Source of the DNA: Actinoplanes ianthinogenes
Lineage (GTDB): Bacteria > Actinomycetota > Actinomycetes > Mycobacteriales > Micromonosporaceae
Reading direction: 5' to 3'
Length of the DNA stretch: 64,000 bases
NCBI RefSeq assembly: GCF_018324205.1
Contig: NZ_AP023356.1
Location: 4,880,001 to 4,944,000 of the forward strand
The translations under genes and the position numbers were made by a program. Shown in pieces: positions 15,362 through 24,034 of the stretch (within the stretch, counting starts at the first letter, position 1; every line of letters begins with the position of its first letter). Under the pieces are notes generated by a model. The model saw only the letters and a list, made by a program, of their open reading frames with translations, made no database searches and had not been told where the DNA came from.

Positions 15362-16932
15362 CCGAGCTAGCGCGCGGCGCCAAACCCGGGCAGAACCATG
15401 GGAAAGCCACGGTCCTGGTCGTCGACGACAGCGCCACCAAGCGATACCTGCTGGTCAGCTGGCTCACCCGGGCCGGTTTCACGGTCGTCGAGGCGGAGAC
15501 GGGCGGCGAGGCGCTGCGCAAGCTGGACGACGCTGCGGTCGACGCCGACCTGGTGGTCCTCGACGTGAAACTGCCGGACATGAGCGGTTTCGAGGTCTGC
15601 GAGAGGATCAAGACCGATTCCCGGTACGGCGTGCTGCCGGTGATCCACGTGTCCGCGCACGCCGTCGACGTCAACGACCGTACCCAGGGACTGAACCGGG
15701 GCGCGGACGCGTACCTGGTCGAGCCGATCGAGCCGGACGAGCTGATCGCGACCGCACAGGCGGTGCTCCGGTACTACCGGGCCCGGCAGCGCGCCGAGCT
15801 GCTGGCCGAGCGGATGGTCAAGCTGGCCGAGACCACCCTGGCGATCAACTCGGCGTCCACCCTGCCGGCCCTGCTGGAGGCGGCGGCGGCCGGGGCGGTG
15901 GAGATCTTCGGCGGGCCGGTCGTGGTGGTGGCGGAGACGTCCGAGGGCGAGAGTCTGGCCGCGGCGGGGCCGCCCCCGGCCGTACGGAAATGGGCTGTTC
16001 CTCGTCACCGCGTAGCGGTGGGGTCGCTGGTCCGCACCGATGAGCCGGCCGATTGGGACGTGGTCGAGTGGCCGGCCGGGGAGAGTGTCGCGGTCGCGGC
16101 GGCCCGGCTGCGCATCGATCGGCCGGCGGTCTACGTGGCCGTGTCCGGCAGCTCGCAGACGCCCGGTTTCCCGGTGCTGCGGCAGCTGTCCCAGGCGGTC
16201 GCGGCCGCGGTCGAGGCGCAGCGCTCCTTCGACGAGGAGCACCGGATCGCGGTCACCCTGCAACGCAGCCTGCTCCAGTCGAAGCTGCCCGACGTGCCCG
16301 GTGTCGAGATGGCCGTGCGGTATGAGCCGGCCGGTGCGCAGACCGAGGTGGGAGGCGACTTCTACGAGCTGACCGTGCTGGACGGGAAGCTGCTGGTGGC
16401 GATCGGGGACGTGGCCGGGCACTCGCTGCACGCGGCCACGGTGATGGCCGAGCTGCGGCACGCGGTCCGCGCCTACGCGGTCGAGGGGCACCCGCCGGGT
16501 GCGGTGCTGGAGCTGGCGAACCGGTTCATGCGGACCGTGCTGCCCGCCGACTCGGCCACCCTCTGCCTGTTCACCCTGGACCCGGCCACCGGCCGGATCC
16601 GGATGGCCTCGGCCGGGCACCTGCCGCCGCTGCTGCACGTCGACGGCGAGGCGCGGTTCGTCTGGCCGCGCGGCGCGCTGCTCGGCCTGGACGCGCCGCA
16701 ACGCGCCGAGCTGGAGCTGGAGCTGCCGCCCGGCGGGACGCTGGTGCTGTACACCGACGGTCTGATCGAGCGGCGGGACGCCGACATCGACGACGGGTTG
16801 CGGGCCCTCGCGGCGTGCGCGGCCGAGGTCGAACCGGATCTCGACACGTTCTGCAGCCGCCTCCTGACCCGCCTGGGCGGCTCCGGCGAGCAGGCCGACG
16901 ACATCGCGGTGGTCGCGCTGCGGCGCAACTGA
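15358..16932 (+). CDS. Receiver-GAF-like-PP2C phosphatase (RsbU/RsbP-like effector)
   Basis: A 524-residue protein. The receiver domain (about 20-140) has VLVVDDS, phosphoacceptor Asp in VVLDVKLPDMSGFE, and Thr/Ser in VIHVSAH; the usual Lys of the K-P motif is Glu (YLVEPIEPDEL). A middle segment (about 150-300) looks GAF-like, then a SpoIIE PP2C domain (about 305-524) with TEVGGDFYEL, LVAIGDVAGHS, LVLYTDGLIERR and EQADDIAVVAL. It probably dephosphorylates a STAS antagonist when its receiver is phosphorylated by the upstream kinase. ATG overlaps the kinase stop; last gene of the operon. Confidence 0.92.
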   Translation: MTELARGAKPGQNHGKATVLVVDDSATKRYLLVSWLTRAGFTVVEAETGGEALRKLDDAAVDADLVVLDVKLPDMSGFEVCERIKTDSRYGVLPVIHVSAHAVDVNDRTQGLNRGADAYLVEPIEPDELIATAQAVLRYYRARQRAELLAERMVKLAETTLAINSASTLPALLEAAAAGAVEIFGGPVVVVAETSEGESLAAAGPPPAVRKWAVPRHRVAVGSLVRTDEPADWDVVEWPAGESVAVAAARLRIDRPAVYVAVSGSSQTPGFPVLRQLSQAVAAAVEAQRSFDEEHRIAVTLQRSLLQSKLPDVPGVEMAVRYEPAGAQTEVGGDFYELTVLDGKLLVAIGDVAGHSLHAATVMAELRHAVRAYAVEGHPPGAVLELANRFMRTVLPADSATLCLFTLDPATGRIRMASAGHLPPLLHVDGEARFVWPRGALLGLDAPQRAELELELPPGGTLVLYTDGLIERRDADIDDGLRALAACAAEVEPDLDTFCSRLLTRLGGSGEQADDIAVVALRRN

Positions 16933-16962
16933 TCTTTTCGGTACGACCCCTGCCCTCCCGCC

Positions 16963-16991
16963 TTGACGCCAGCTATTCACTCAGTGAATAG
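16963..16991 (+). promoter_or_regulatory. padR promoter with 19-bp palindromic operator
   Basis: TTGACG (16963-16968), 17 bases, then GAATAG (16986-16991) forms a promoter. A perfect 19-bp palindrome CTATTCACTCAGTGAATAG (16973-16991) covers the spacer and -10. The start site falls at about 16998-17000, that is at the padR ATG, so the message should be leaderless. It is most likely the self-repression operator of the PadR protein. Confidence 0.75.
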
Positions 16992-16999
16992 TAGCGGCC

Positions 17000-17536
17000 A
17001 TGTCCACCGCACACGTTCTGCTGGGGCTGCTGTCCGGTGGTCCCCGGCACGGCTACGACCTGAAACGGGCGCACGACGACCGCCTGCCACAGGCCAAACC
17101 GCTGGCGTACGGGCAGGTGTATGCCACCCTCGGCCGGCTGGAGCGGGACGGCCTGGTCGTCCAGTCCGGCCAGGATCAGGAGTCCGGGCCGGAGCGCACC
17201 TCCTACGAGCTGACCCAGCTCGGCCGCGAACGGCTGACCACCTGGCTCGAGGAGGTGGAGCCGCCCGCGCCCTACGTGACGAGCACGCTGTTCAGCAAGG
17301 TCGTGGTGGCGCTGCTGGCCGCCGGGACCGAGCAGGCCCGGGATTACCTGACCAGCCAGCGGGCCGCGCACATGGCCCGGATGCGCGAGCTGACCGCGAT
17401 CAAGACCAGGCCCGGGGCCACGGTCGGCGACGTGGTCGCCGCGGACTACGCCATCGGGCATCTCGACGCCGACCTGCGCTGGTTGCAGACGACCCTGGCG
17501 CGCGTCGCCGACCTGGAGAAGGAGATGACAGCGTGA
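17000..17536 (+). CDS. PadR-family transcriptional regulator
   Basis: A 178-residue regulator with the N-terminal PadR winged helix (LLGLLSGGPRHGYDLKRAHDD, YGQVYATLGRLERDGLV, TSYELTQLGRERL) and a C-terminal helical dimerisation part (about 95-178). It overlaps the ABC transporter ATPase gene (GTGA), so the three genes form one operon. This matches the common arrangement in which PadR represses its own drug-type ABC exporter. The ATG lacks a ribosome site, in line with the leaderless start. Confidence 0.93.
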   Translation: MSTAHVLLGLLSGGPRHGYDLKRAHDDRLPQAKPLAYGQVYATLGRLERDGLVVQSGQDQESGPERTSYELTQLGRERLTTWLEEVEPPAPYVTSTLFSKVVVALLAAGTEQARDYLTSQRAAHMARMRELTAIKTRPGATVGDVVAADYAIGHLDADLRWLQTTLARVADLEKEMTA

Positions 17537-18222
17537 CCGATGAAACCATCCTGGCGGCGACCGGGATCACCAAGAGCTATGGGGCCACGCCGGCACTGCG
17601 CGGGGTGGACCTCAGCGTCGGCGCGGGCGAGATCGTGGCGATCACCGGCCCGAGCGGCTGCGGCAAGTCCACGCTGCTGCACTGCCTGGCCGGCATCCTG
17701 CGCGCCGACAGCGGCACGATCGGCTACCGCGACCAGGACCTCAACCTGTGGACCGAGGCCGCCCGGTCGCGGCTGCGGCGCACCGAGTTCGGCGTGCTGT
17801 TCCAGTTCGGGCAGCTGGTGCCGGAGCTGACCGCGGCCGAGAACGTCGCGCTCCCGTTGCTTCTCGCCGGTTCGGGGCGGCGAGACGCACGCAGCGCGGC
17901 GCTCGGCTGGCTCGACCGGTTCGGCGTCGCCGACCTGGCCGACCAGCGGCCCGGTGCGATGTCCGGCGGCCAGCAGCAGCGCTGCGCGGCGGCCCGGGCG
18001 CTGGTCACCGAGCCGCGGGTGATCTTCGCGGACGAGCCGACCGGCGCGCTGGACCAGCTCAACGGTGAGCAGGTGATGAGCGCGATGGTGCAGGTGGTGC
18101 GGGAGCGGGGCAGCTCGGTGGTGCTGGTGACGCACGAGGCGCCGATCGCGGCGTACGCGGACCGGGAGATCGTGCTGCGCGACGGCGTGGTCGACCCGAC
18201 CGGCATCGGGGTCGGCGCGTGA
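17533..18222 (+). CDS. ABC transporter ATP-binding protein (MacB/LolD type)
   Basis: A 229-residue ATPase: Walker A GPSGCGKST (about residues 38-46), Q loop VLFQFGQLVPELTAAENV, signature MSGGQQQR, Walker B VIFADEPTGALDQ and H loop VTHE. It pairs with the FtsX-type permease that overlaps its stop codon. Starts at GTG overlapping the padR stop. The class exports peptides, lipids or antibiotics; substrate unknown. Confidence 0.93.
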   Translation: MTDETILAATGITKSYGATPALRGVDLSVGAGEIVAITGPSGCGKSTLLHCLAGILRADSGTIGYRDQDLNLWTEAARSRLRRTEFGVLFQFGQLVPELTAAENVALPLLLAGSGRRDARSAALGWLDRFGVADLADQRPGAMSGGQQQRCAAARALVTEPRVIFADEPTGALDQLNGEQVMSAMVQVVRERGSSVVLVTHEAPIAAYADREIVLRDGVVDPTGIGVGA

Positions 18223-19778
18223 GGGCGTCCATCCTGGTCCGGCTGAGTCTGGCCGGGAACCGTACCGATCGGCTGCGGACCGTGCTGACCGCGGCCAGTG
18301 GGTCGCTCGCGGCCCTGTCCCTGCTCGCCGCGGCGACCGTGGCCGCGATCCACGGCGGCGGGTTCATCGAGGACCCGGCGAACCCGGGCACCTCGATCGA
18401 GGCGCCGGGCTCGCAGCAGTACGCCAGCCTCATGCTGGTCGAGGCCGGGCTGCGCCCCGGGGTGATCTTCGCGCTGGTGATGCTGGCACTGCCGGTGCTC
18501 GCCCTGGCCGGGCAGTGCATCCGGCTCGGCGCCCCGGCCCGGGACCGGCGGCTCGCCGCGTTCCGGCTGGCCGGTGCGACGCCGGGGCAGGCGGTCCTGA
18601 TCGCCGGCGCGGAGACCGCCGCGGCCAGCCTGCTCGGCTCGGTCCTCGGCTTCGTCGCGTACCTGGTGCTGCGGGTGGCGCTGGACCGGCGCACGCCGGA
18701 CGGCCGGCTGCCGCTGCCCACCGACGTGCTGCCGAACCCGCTGGTCATCGTGCTGATCCTGCTGCTCGTCCCGGTGCTGGCCGGTGCGATCGGGGTGCTG
18801 CTGATGCGCCGGGTGCTGATCACCCCGCTGGGTGTGGTGCGCCGGACCCGGGAGCGCGGGCCGCGGCCCTGGCCGGGCGTGCTCATCGTGCTGGGCGTCG
18901 TGCTCTTCGCGCCGAAGACACTGGACCTGCTGAGCCGGTGGGACCTGCTGGAGCGGATCCCGGGCGACGGTGGCTGGCCGGAGTGGACGCCGCTGGCCGT
19001 GATGGGCGCCGGGGTGCTCTGCGTGATCGTGGGTGTGGTGGTCGGCACCGGGTGGATCTCGTACACCATGGGACGGCTGCTGCGCCGGTACGGCCGTGGC
19101 CCGGTCACCCTGCTGGCCGGCGCCCGGCTGATGGCCGACCCGTGGAACGGCAGCCGCACAATCGGGGCGTTGCTGGCCGCTGTGGTGTTCGGTGCCGGGA
19201 CGCTCGGTTACCGCGCCGACCTGCAGGCGATTTTCATCGCCTACGACCGCTTCAACGCGATGCAGCCGGCCGATGGGGGCGGCGTGGGAGCGGGCGGCGA
19301 TCCGGAGTTCTACTACGGCGGGATCCGGCTGGTGCTGGTGGCGGTGACGCTGGCCCTGCTGGTCGCGGCCGGTGGGGTGCTGGTCGCGTTCGCCGAGGGG
19401 ATCGTGGCCCGGCGCCGGACGTTCGCGGCGATGGCGGCGAGCGGGGTGCCGCGCCGCAAGCTCGGGGCGGTGCTGTTCTGGCACACGTTCGCGCCGCTGA
19501 TCCCGGCGCTGCTGCTCGCGCTCTTCTCCGGGGCGCTGCTGGTGCGGACCATCCGGACCGAGGTCACCGTGGGCGGCGGGACGTCCGAGACGTGCATCGA
19601 CCCCGGCTGCGTGCCGCAGGTCGTCACCGATCCGACGGTGGTCCAGCCGGTCCCGGTGCCGTTCGGGCCGCTGGCGCTGCTCGGCGGCACCGCGCTGCTG
19701 ATGATGGCGCTGGTGGTCGGCGCCGGGATGCTGGTGCTGCGCTCCAGCACCGACCTGGAGGAGTTGCGCGCCGGCTGA
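18219..19778 (+). CDS. FtsX-like ABC transporter permease
   Basis: A 519-residue membrane protein with a long N-terminal helix, clusters of helices at about 85-105, 125-150, 165-195, 225-240, 262-285, 310-330, 368-390, 420-440 and 485-510, and two FtsX-type regions (RLAAFRLAGATPGQAVLIAG; RRTFAAMAASGVPRRKLGAV). The conserved 'R-x-x-x-A-x-x-x-x-G-x-x' coupling helices are visible in both. An extracellular loop near 445-475 has a CIDPGC pair. GTG overlaps the ATPase stop. Substrate unknown. Confidence 0.9.
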   Translation: MRASILVRLSLAGNRTDRLRTVLTAASGSLAALSLLAAATVAAIHGGGFIEDPANPGTSIEAPGSQQYASLMLVEAGLRPGVIFALVMLALPVLALAGQCIRLGAPARDRRLAAFRLAGATPGQAVLIAGAETAAASLLGSVLGFVAYLVLRVALDRRTPDGRLPLPTDVLPNPLVIVLILLLVPVLAGAIGVLLMRRVLITPLGVVRRTRERGPRPWPGVLIVLGVVLFAPKTLDLLSRWDLLERIPGDGGWPEWTPLAVMGAGVLCVIVGVVVGTGWISYTMGRLLRRYGRGPVTLLAGARLMADPWNGSRTIGALLAAVVFGAGTLGYRADLQAIFIAYDRFNAMQPADGGGVGAGGDPEFYYGGIRLVLVAVTLALLVAAGGVLVAFAEGIVARRRTFAAMAASGVPRRKLGAVLFWHTFAPLIPALLLALFSGALLVRTIRTEVTVGGGTSETCIDPGCVPQVVTDPTVVQPVPVPFGPLALLGGTALLMMALVVGAGMLVLRSSTDLEELRAG

Positions 19779-19837
19779 CCCGGAAACCCTCCTCCGGGGG
19801 TGAGGCGACCGGTTCGCCTCCGGCGGGAGGGTGGGTC

Positions 19838-20644
19838 ATGTCCAAGCACAAGCATGACGACGGCCCGCTCCCGAAGATGCGGGAGAAGGAGTATCAGCAC
19901 GAACTACGCCGCCTGCACGGCGAGTTGGTCGCGATGCAGGAGTGGGTGAAGAGGACCGGCGCCAAGGTCTGCGTGGTCTTCGAGGGACGCGACACGGCCG
20001 GCAAGGGTGGCGTGATCAAGGCGATCACCGAGCGGGTCAGCCCCCGGGTCTTCCGGGTGGTGGCCCTGCCGGCGCCGACCGAACGGGAACGCTCGCAGAT
20101 GTTCCTCCAGCGCTACGTCGCGCATCTGCCCGCCGCCGGGGAAGTGGTCATGTTCGACCGCAGCTGGTACAACCGCGCCGGAGTGGAGCGGGTGCTCGGC
20201 TTCTGCAAGCCGGAGCAGACCGAGCAGTTCCTCCGGCAGGTGCCCGACGTCGAGCGAGCCATGGTCGACTCCGGGATCATCCTGCTCAAGTACTGGCTGG
20301 AGGTCAGCCCGCAGGAGCAGACCCGGCGGCTGGAGGGCCGGATCAACGACCCGCGCAAGGTGTGGAAGCTCTCCGACATGGATCTCAAGTCGTACAGCCG
20401 GTGGTACGACTACTCGCGCGCCCGCGACGAGATGTTCCGGACCACCGACACGGCCTGGGCACCGTGGTACGTGGCGCACACCGACGACAAGAAGCGCGGC
20501 CGGCTCAACATCATCACTCACCTGCTGTCGAGCGTGCCGTACGAGCCGCTCAAGCACCACGACGTGACGCTGCCCAAACAGCAGAAGGCCAACGGGTACC
20601 GCGATCCGGAACTGCCGCTGCACCGGATCCCGGAACCGTTCTGA
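19838..20644 (+). CDS. ppk2: Polyphosphate kinase 2
   Basis: A 268-residue single-domain PPK2. Walker A is VVFEGRDTAGKGG (about 47-58), followed by the family's signature VMFDRSWYNRAGVERVLGF and the lid segment WLEVSPQEQTRRLEGRINDP, then YDYSRARDEMF. It transfers phosphate between polyphosphate and nucleoside phosphates; direction and base preference are not readable. GGGAGGGTGGG precedes the ATG. A hairpin in the 59-base gap after the permease may separate it from the ABC operon. Confidence 0.93.
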   Translation: MSKHKHDDGPLPKMREKEYQHELRRLHGELVAMQEWVKRTGAKVCVVFEGRDTAGKGGVIKAITERVSPRVFRVVALPAPTERERSQMFLQRYVAHLPAAGEVVMFDRSWYNRAGVERVLGFCKPEQTEQFLRQVPDVERAMVDSGIILLKYWLEVSPQEQTRRLEGRINDPRKVWKLSDMDLKSYSRWYDYSRARDEMFRTTDTAWAPWYVAHTDDKKRGRLNIITHLLSSVPYEPLKHHDVTLPKQQKANGYRDPELPLHRIPEPF

Positions 20645-20689
20645 CGCGCCGGGCAGGCGGTGCCGCGCCGCCTGCCCGAGTGATCGGCG

Positions 20690-22774
20690 CTAGGCGTCCG
20701 CGGCGCCGACCGTGTCGAGGATCCAGGCCAGGACGAAGGTCTCCTCCTTCCACGCGTCGTACCGGCCGCTCGGGCCGGCGTGACCGGCGCCCATCTCGGT
20801 CTTGAGCAGGAACTCGCCCTGCGCGGCGGTGGCGCGCAACCGGGCGATCCACTTGGCCGGCTCGTGATAGAGCACCCGGGTGTCGTTCAGGCTGGTCACC
20901 GCGAGGATCTTGGAGTACGGCAGCTTCCCGACGTTCTCGTACGGGCTGTACGACTTCATGTACGCGTAGACCTCGGCCGACTCCAGCGGGTTGCCCCACT
21001 CCTCCCACTCGGTGACGGTGAGCGGCAGCGACGGGTCGAGGATCGAGGTCAGCGGGTCGACGAAGGGCACCTCGGCGAGGACGCCGGCGAACGTCTCCGG
21101 CGCCAGGTTGGCCACCGCGCCCATCAGCAGGCCACCGGCCGAGCCGCCCCGGGCGACCAGCCGGTCGGCGCTGGTCCACCGGTTGCGGATGAGCGCCTCG
21201 GCGCAGGCCACGAAGTCGGTGAAGGTGTTCCGCTTGGCCAGCATCTTGCCGTCCTCGTACCACCGGCGACCCATCTCGCCGCCGCCGCGGACGTGCGCGA
21301 TCGCGAAGAGCACGCCGCGGTCCAGCAGGGAGAGCCGGGCGATGGAGAAGTACGGGTCGATGCTGTGCTCGTAGGAGCCGTAGCCGTAGATGACGGCCGG
21401 CGCCGAGCCGTCGCGCGCCACACCCTTGCGAGCCACGATCGAGACCGGGACCCGGGTGCCGTCCGGCGCGGTCGCCCACTCGCGGAACTGCTCGTAGTCG
21501 TCCGGCCGGTAGCCGCCGAGCACCGGTTTCTGCTTGCGCAGCGTCATGGTCCGGGTGACCAGGTCGACGTCGTAGACCGAGTCGGGGGTGACCAGTGAGG
21601 TGTAGGTGATCCGGACCGAGGCGGTGTCGTACTCCGGGTTGCCGCTGAGGCCGACGCTGTAGAGCGGCTCAGGGAAGTCCATGTCGTAGGTGTCGGTGCT
21701 GCCGTCGCACATCACCCGCAGGCCGGTCAGCCCGTTCTCGCGCAGCGAGATCACGATGTGCCGGGCGAACGCGTCGATCGACTCCAGCCGGGTGCCGGGG
21801 CGGTGCGGGATCAGCTCGACCCACTCGCCCGGTGCGTCGACCGAGGTGTAGGCCAGGGCGAAGTCCTCGGCGTCCCGGTTGTGCAGGATCAGGAAGCGGT
21901 GCCCGTGGTGCTCGATCTGGTACTCCACGCCCTGGCGGCGCTCGGCGATCAGCACCGGGTCGCTGCCCGGGGCGTCGGCCGGGATCACGCGTACCTCAGA
22001 AGTGATCTTGCTTTGTGCGTCGATCACGATGAACTTCTCACTGCGGGTGAGCTCGACGCCGACCCAGAACCGCTCGTCCGTCTCGTGGTAGACGACCACG
22101 TCGTCGGCGGCCGGGCGGCCGATCACGTGCCGGTGCACCCGGTGCGGGCGCCAGGCCTCGTCGACCGTGATGTAGAACAGCACGCTGCCGTCGGCCGACC
22201 AGGCGCTGCCGTAGAAGGTGTCCGGGACCTCGTCGTCCAGCACCTCGCCGGTGCGCAGATCCTTCACCCGCAGCGTGAAGCGCTCGTCGCCGTCGAAGTC
22301 GGTGGAGTAGGCCAGCAGGTTGCCGTCCGGGCTGATGTCGAAGGTGCCGAGCGCGAAGAAGTCCTTCCCCTCGGCCAGCACGTTGCCGTCGAGCAGCACC
22401 TCCTCGCCGGGGCGGGCGTCGCCCATCGGCGGCGCGGTCTCGCCCGGGCGGACCGGGACGCGGCAGTGGATGCCGTACTGCTTGCCCTCCTCGGTGCGCG
22501 TGTAATACCAATGACCGCCCTTGCGCCAGGGCACCGACAGGTCGGTCTCCTGGGTCCGGCCCTTGATCTCCTGGAACAGCTTCTCCCGCAGGCCGGCGAG
22601 GTGTGCCGTGGCCGTCTCGGTCCAGGAGTTCTCCGCCTCGAGATAGGCGATCGTCGCCGGGTCCTCTTTGTTCATCAGCCAGGCGTACTCGTCGATGACG
22701 GTGTCACCGTGGTGGGTGCGCTCGGACGGGGCCTGGCGAGCCGTCGGTGGACCGGCGGGCGATTCGATCGTCAC
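20690..22774 (-). CDS. S9A oligopeptidase (oligopeptidase B / prolyl oligopeptidase)
   Basis: A cytoplasmic serine peptidase of about 694 residues. The N-terminal 410 residues are a beta-propeller gate (RTHHGDTVIDEYAWLMNKED at the start). The catalytic domain has YGYGSYEHSIDPYFS, the nucleophile elbow GGSAGGLLMG, and a terminal His in MGAGHAGPSGRYD, as in oligopeptidase B. It cuts short peptides, usually after basic residues. I prefer GTG at 22774 (VTIESPAGPP), behind a TAACGT -10-like element; an in-frame ATG at 22837 directly abuts the SOS-like box and would add 21 unusual residues. Confidence 0.92.
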   Translation of the reverse strand: MTIESPAGPPTARQAPSERTHHGDTVIDEYAWLMNKEDPATIAYLEAENSWTETATAHLAGLREKLFQEIKGRTQETDLSVPWRKGGHWYYTRTEEGKQYGIHCRVPVRPGETAPPMGDARPGEEVLLDGNVLAEGKDFFALGTFDISPDGNLLAYSTDFDGDERFTLRVKDLRTGEVLDDEVPDTFYGSAWSADGSVLFYITVDEAWRPHRVHRHVIGRPAADDVVVYHETDERFWVGVELTRSEKFIVIDAQSKITSEVRVIPADAPGSDPVLIAERRQGVEYQIEHHGHRFLILHNRDAEDFALAYTSVDAPGEWVELIPHRPGTRLESIDAFARHIVISLRENGLTGLRVMCDGSTDTYDMDFPEPLYSVGLSGNPEYDTASVRITYTSLVTPDSVYDVDLVTRTMTLRKQKPVLGGYRPDDYEQFREWATAPDGTRVPVSIVARKGVARDGSAPAVIYGYGSYEHSIDPYFSIARLSLLDRGVLFAIAHVRGGGEMGRRWYEDGKMLAKRNTFTDFVACAEALIRNRWTSADRLVARGGSAGGLLMGAVANLAPETFAGVLAEVPFVDPLTSILDPSLPLTVTEWEEWGNPLESAEVYAYMKSYSPYENVGKLPYSKILAVTSLNDTRVLYHEPAKWIARLRATAAQGEFLLKTEMGAGHAGPSGRYDAWKEETFVLAWILDTVGAADA

Positions 22775-22837
22775 CTGGGACACGTTACCGGCGGATCGGT
22801 CCGGATTGAGTTTCTTACACACTTGGACCTCGGTCAT

Positions 22838-22853
22838 TCGAACATGTGTACGA
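22838..22853. promoter_or_regulatory. SOS-like box between oligopeptidase and FAD oxidase
   Basis: TCGAACATGTGTACGA matches the actinobacterial LexA operator TCGAAC-N4-GTTCGA at 11 of 12 positions. It lies between two divergent genes and overlaps a TACGAT element (22849-22854) that could be the -10 of the FAD oxidase gene, so repression of that gene is the simpler reading. Confidence 0.55.
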
Positions 22854-22900
22854 TATGCCAGAGTGGACGATCTTCAGGGGTCTGTGGGGAGGCTTCGGAC

Positions 22901-24028
22901 GTGACTGGTTCCCTTCTCGACGCGCTCGTGGACATCTGCGGCCCCGGATTTGCGCGCCCGGCGCGCTCGGTGGACCAGGTGGGCGGGCGTCGTGCCGGGT
23001 TCGTCGCGGTGCCGGCCACCGGCCGCGCCGCCGCCGCTACGCTGCGGCTCGCGGCGGAGCGCGGGCTCAGCGTCCGGGCGCGAGGCTCCGGCAGCAAGAC
23101 CGATTGGGGTACGCCACCGGCCGGGCTGGACCTGATCGTCGACACCGGCCGGCTCAACGGGATGTGGGACCACCACGGCGCCACCGCCACCGTCGCGGCC
23201 GGCACCACGGTCGCCGCCGTCCAGGCCGCCCTGGCCCTGCGCGGCCGGCGGCTGGCGGTCGACCCGCCGTCGCCCGGCGCCACGATCGGCGGGATGCTCG
23301 CGGTCAACGAGTCCGGCCCGCTCGCGCACCGGTTCGGCAGCCCGGCCCACCAGGCCGAGCGGGTCAGTTATGCCGACGCCACCGGCGCCGAGCAGGACTC
23401 GGACGGCGAGGACGGCCGCCCGGGCATCGCCGAGATCGAGGGCGTGCTGACCGCGGCCGTGCTCCGGGTCGAGCCGCTGCCCGAGACCCGCCGCTGGCTG
23501 GCCCGGGCGGTGACCACCCCGGCCGCGGTGGCCGAGCTGGTCGAGCAGGCGGTGGCGCAGCGGCTGGAGCCGAGCGCGATCGAGGTCGACCTGCCCGGCA
23601 CCGGCGCGGGCGCGGTGGCGGTGCTGCTGGAGGGCGACACCGACGCGGTGACCGGCCGCGCGGCGAAACTGGCCCAGGTCTGGGGCCCGGAGGCGGACCA
23701 GGTGGGGGCGGCCCCGTCCTGGTGGGGGCGCTATCCGTTCGGCGCGTCCGACGTCACGGTCCGGATCTCGGTGCGGCCCGCCGATCTGCCGGCGGTCACC
23801 TACGCGCTGCGCGACCTGTGCGGGCTGCCGGTGGCGCTGCGCGGCTCGGCCGGCCGGGGCACCGTGCACGCGGTCCTGCCGCCCGGTCTGACCGCGCGCC
23901 GGGTCGGCGAGATCGTCGCCGGCGTGGAGCAGGTGCTGCTGGCCCGCAGCGGCCGGATCGTGGTGGTGTCGGCGCCGCCGGCGCTCGCCGCCCAGCTGGA
24001 GATGGCCGAGCCCCGCGACCTGTTCTGA
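22901..24028 (+). CDS. FAD-binding oxidase (FAD_binding_4), GlcE-like
   Basis: A 375-residue protein. Residues about 30-185 form the PCMH/FAD_binding_4 fold: RAAAATLRLAAERGLSVRAR, GSKTDWGTPPAGLDLIVDT, GTTVAAVQAAL, and LAVDPPSPGATIGGMLAVNE. The rest (about 190-375) has the weak C-terminal fold seen in glycolate oxidase subunit GlcE rather than a full BBE-type oxidase domain, so it is shorter than a complete glycolate/lactate oxidase. No GlcD or GlcF gene is near. GTG with GGGGAGG upstream. Substrate unknown. It stands alone behind the SOS-like box. Confidence 0.8.
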   Translation: MTGSLLDALVDICGPGFARPARSVDQVGGRRAGFVAVPATGRAAAATLRLAAERGLSVRARGSGSKTDWGTPPAGLDLIVDTGRLNGMWDHHGATATVAAGTTVAAVQAALALRGRRLAVDPPSPGATIGGMLAVNESGPLAHRFGSPAHQAERVSYADATGAEQDSDGEDGRPGIAEIEGVLTAAVLRVEPLPETRRWLARAVTTPAAVAELVEQAVAQRLEPSAIEVDLPGTGAGAVAVLLEGDTDAVTGRAAKLAQVWGPEADQVGAAPSWWGRYPFGASDVTVRISVRPADLPAVTYALRDLCGLPVALRGSAGRGTVHAVLPPGLTARRVGEIVAGVEQVLLARSGRIVVVSAPPALAAQLEMAEPRDLF

Positions 24029-24034
24029 GCCCTG

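Noticed and set aside
18515..19837. Long in-frame extension upstream of ppk2
   Set aside because: It is a shadow of the FtsX permease in another frame; the PPK2 family begins near the ATG at 19838 with a good ribosome site.
22846..22900. Earlier start (ATG region 22846-22860) for the FAD oxidase region
   Set aside because: It is in a different frame. The GTG at 22901 has GGGGAGG at proper distance.
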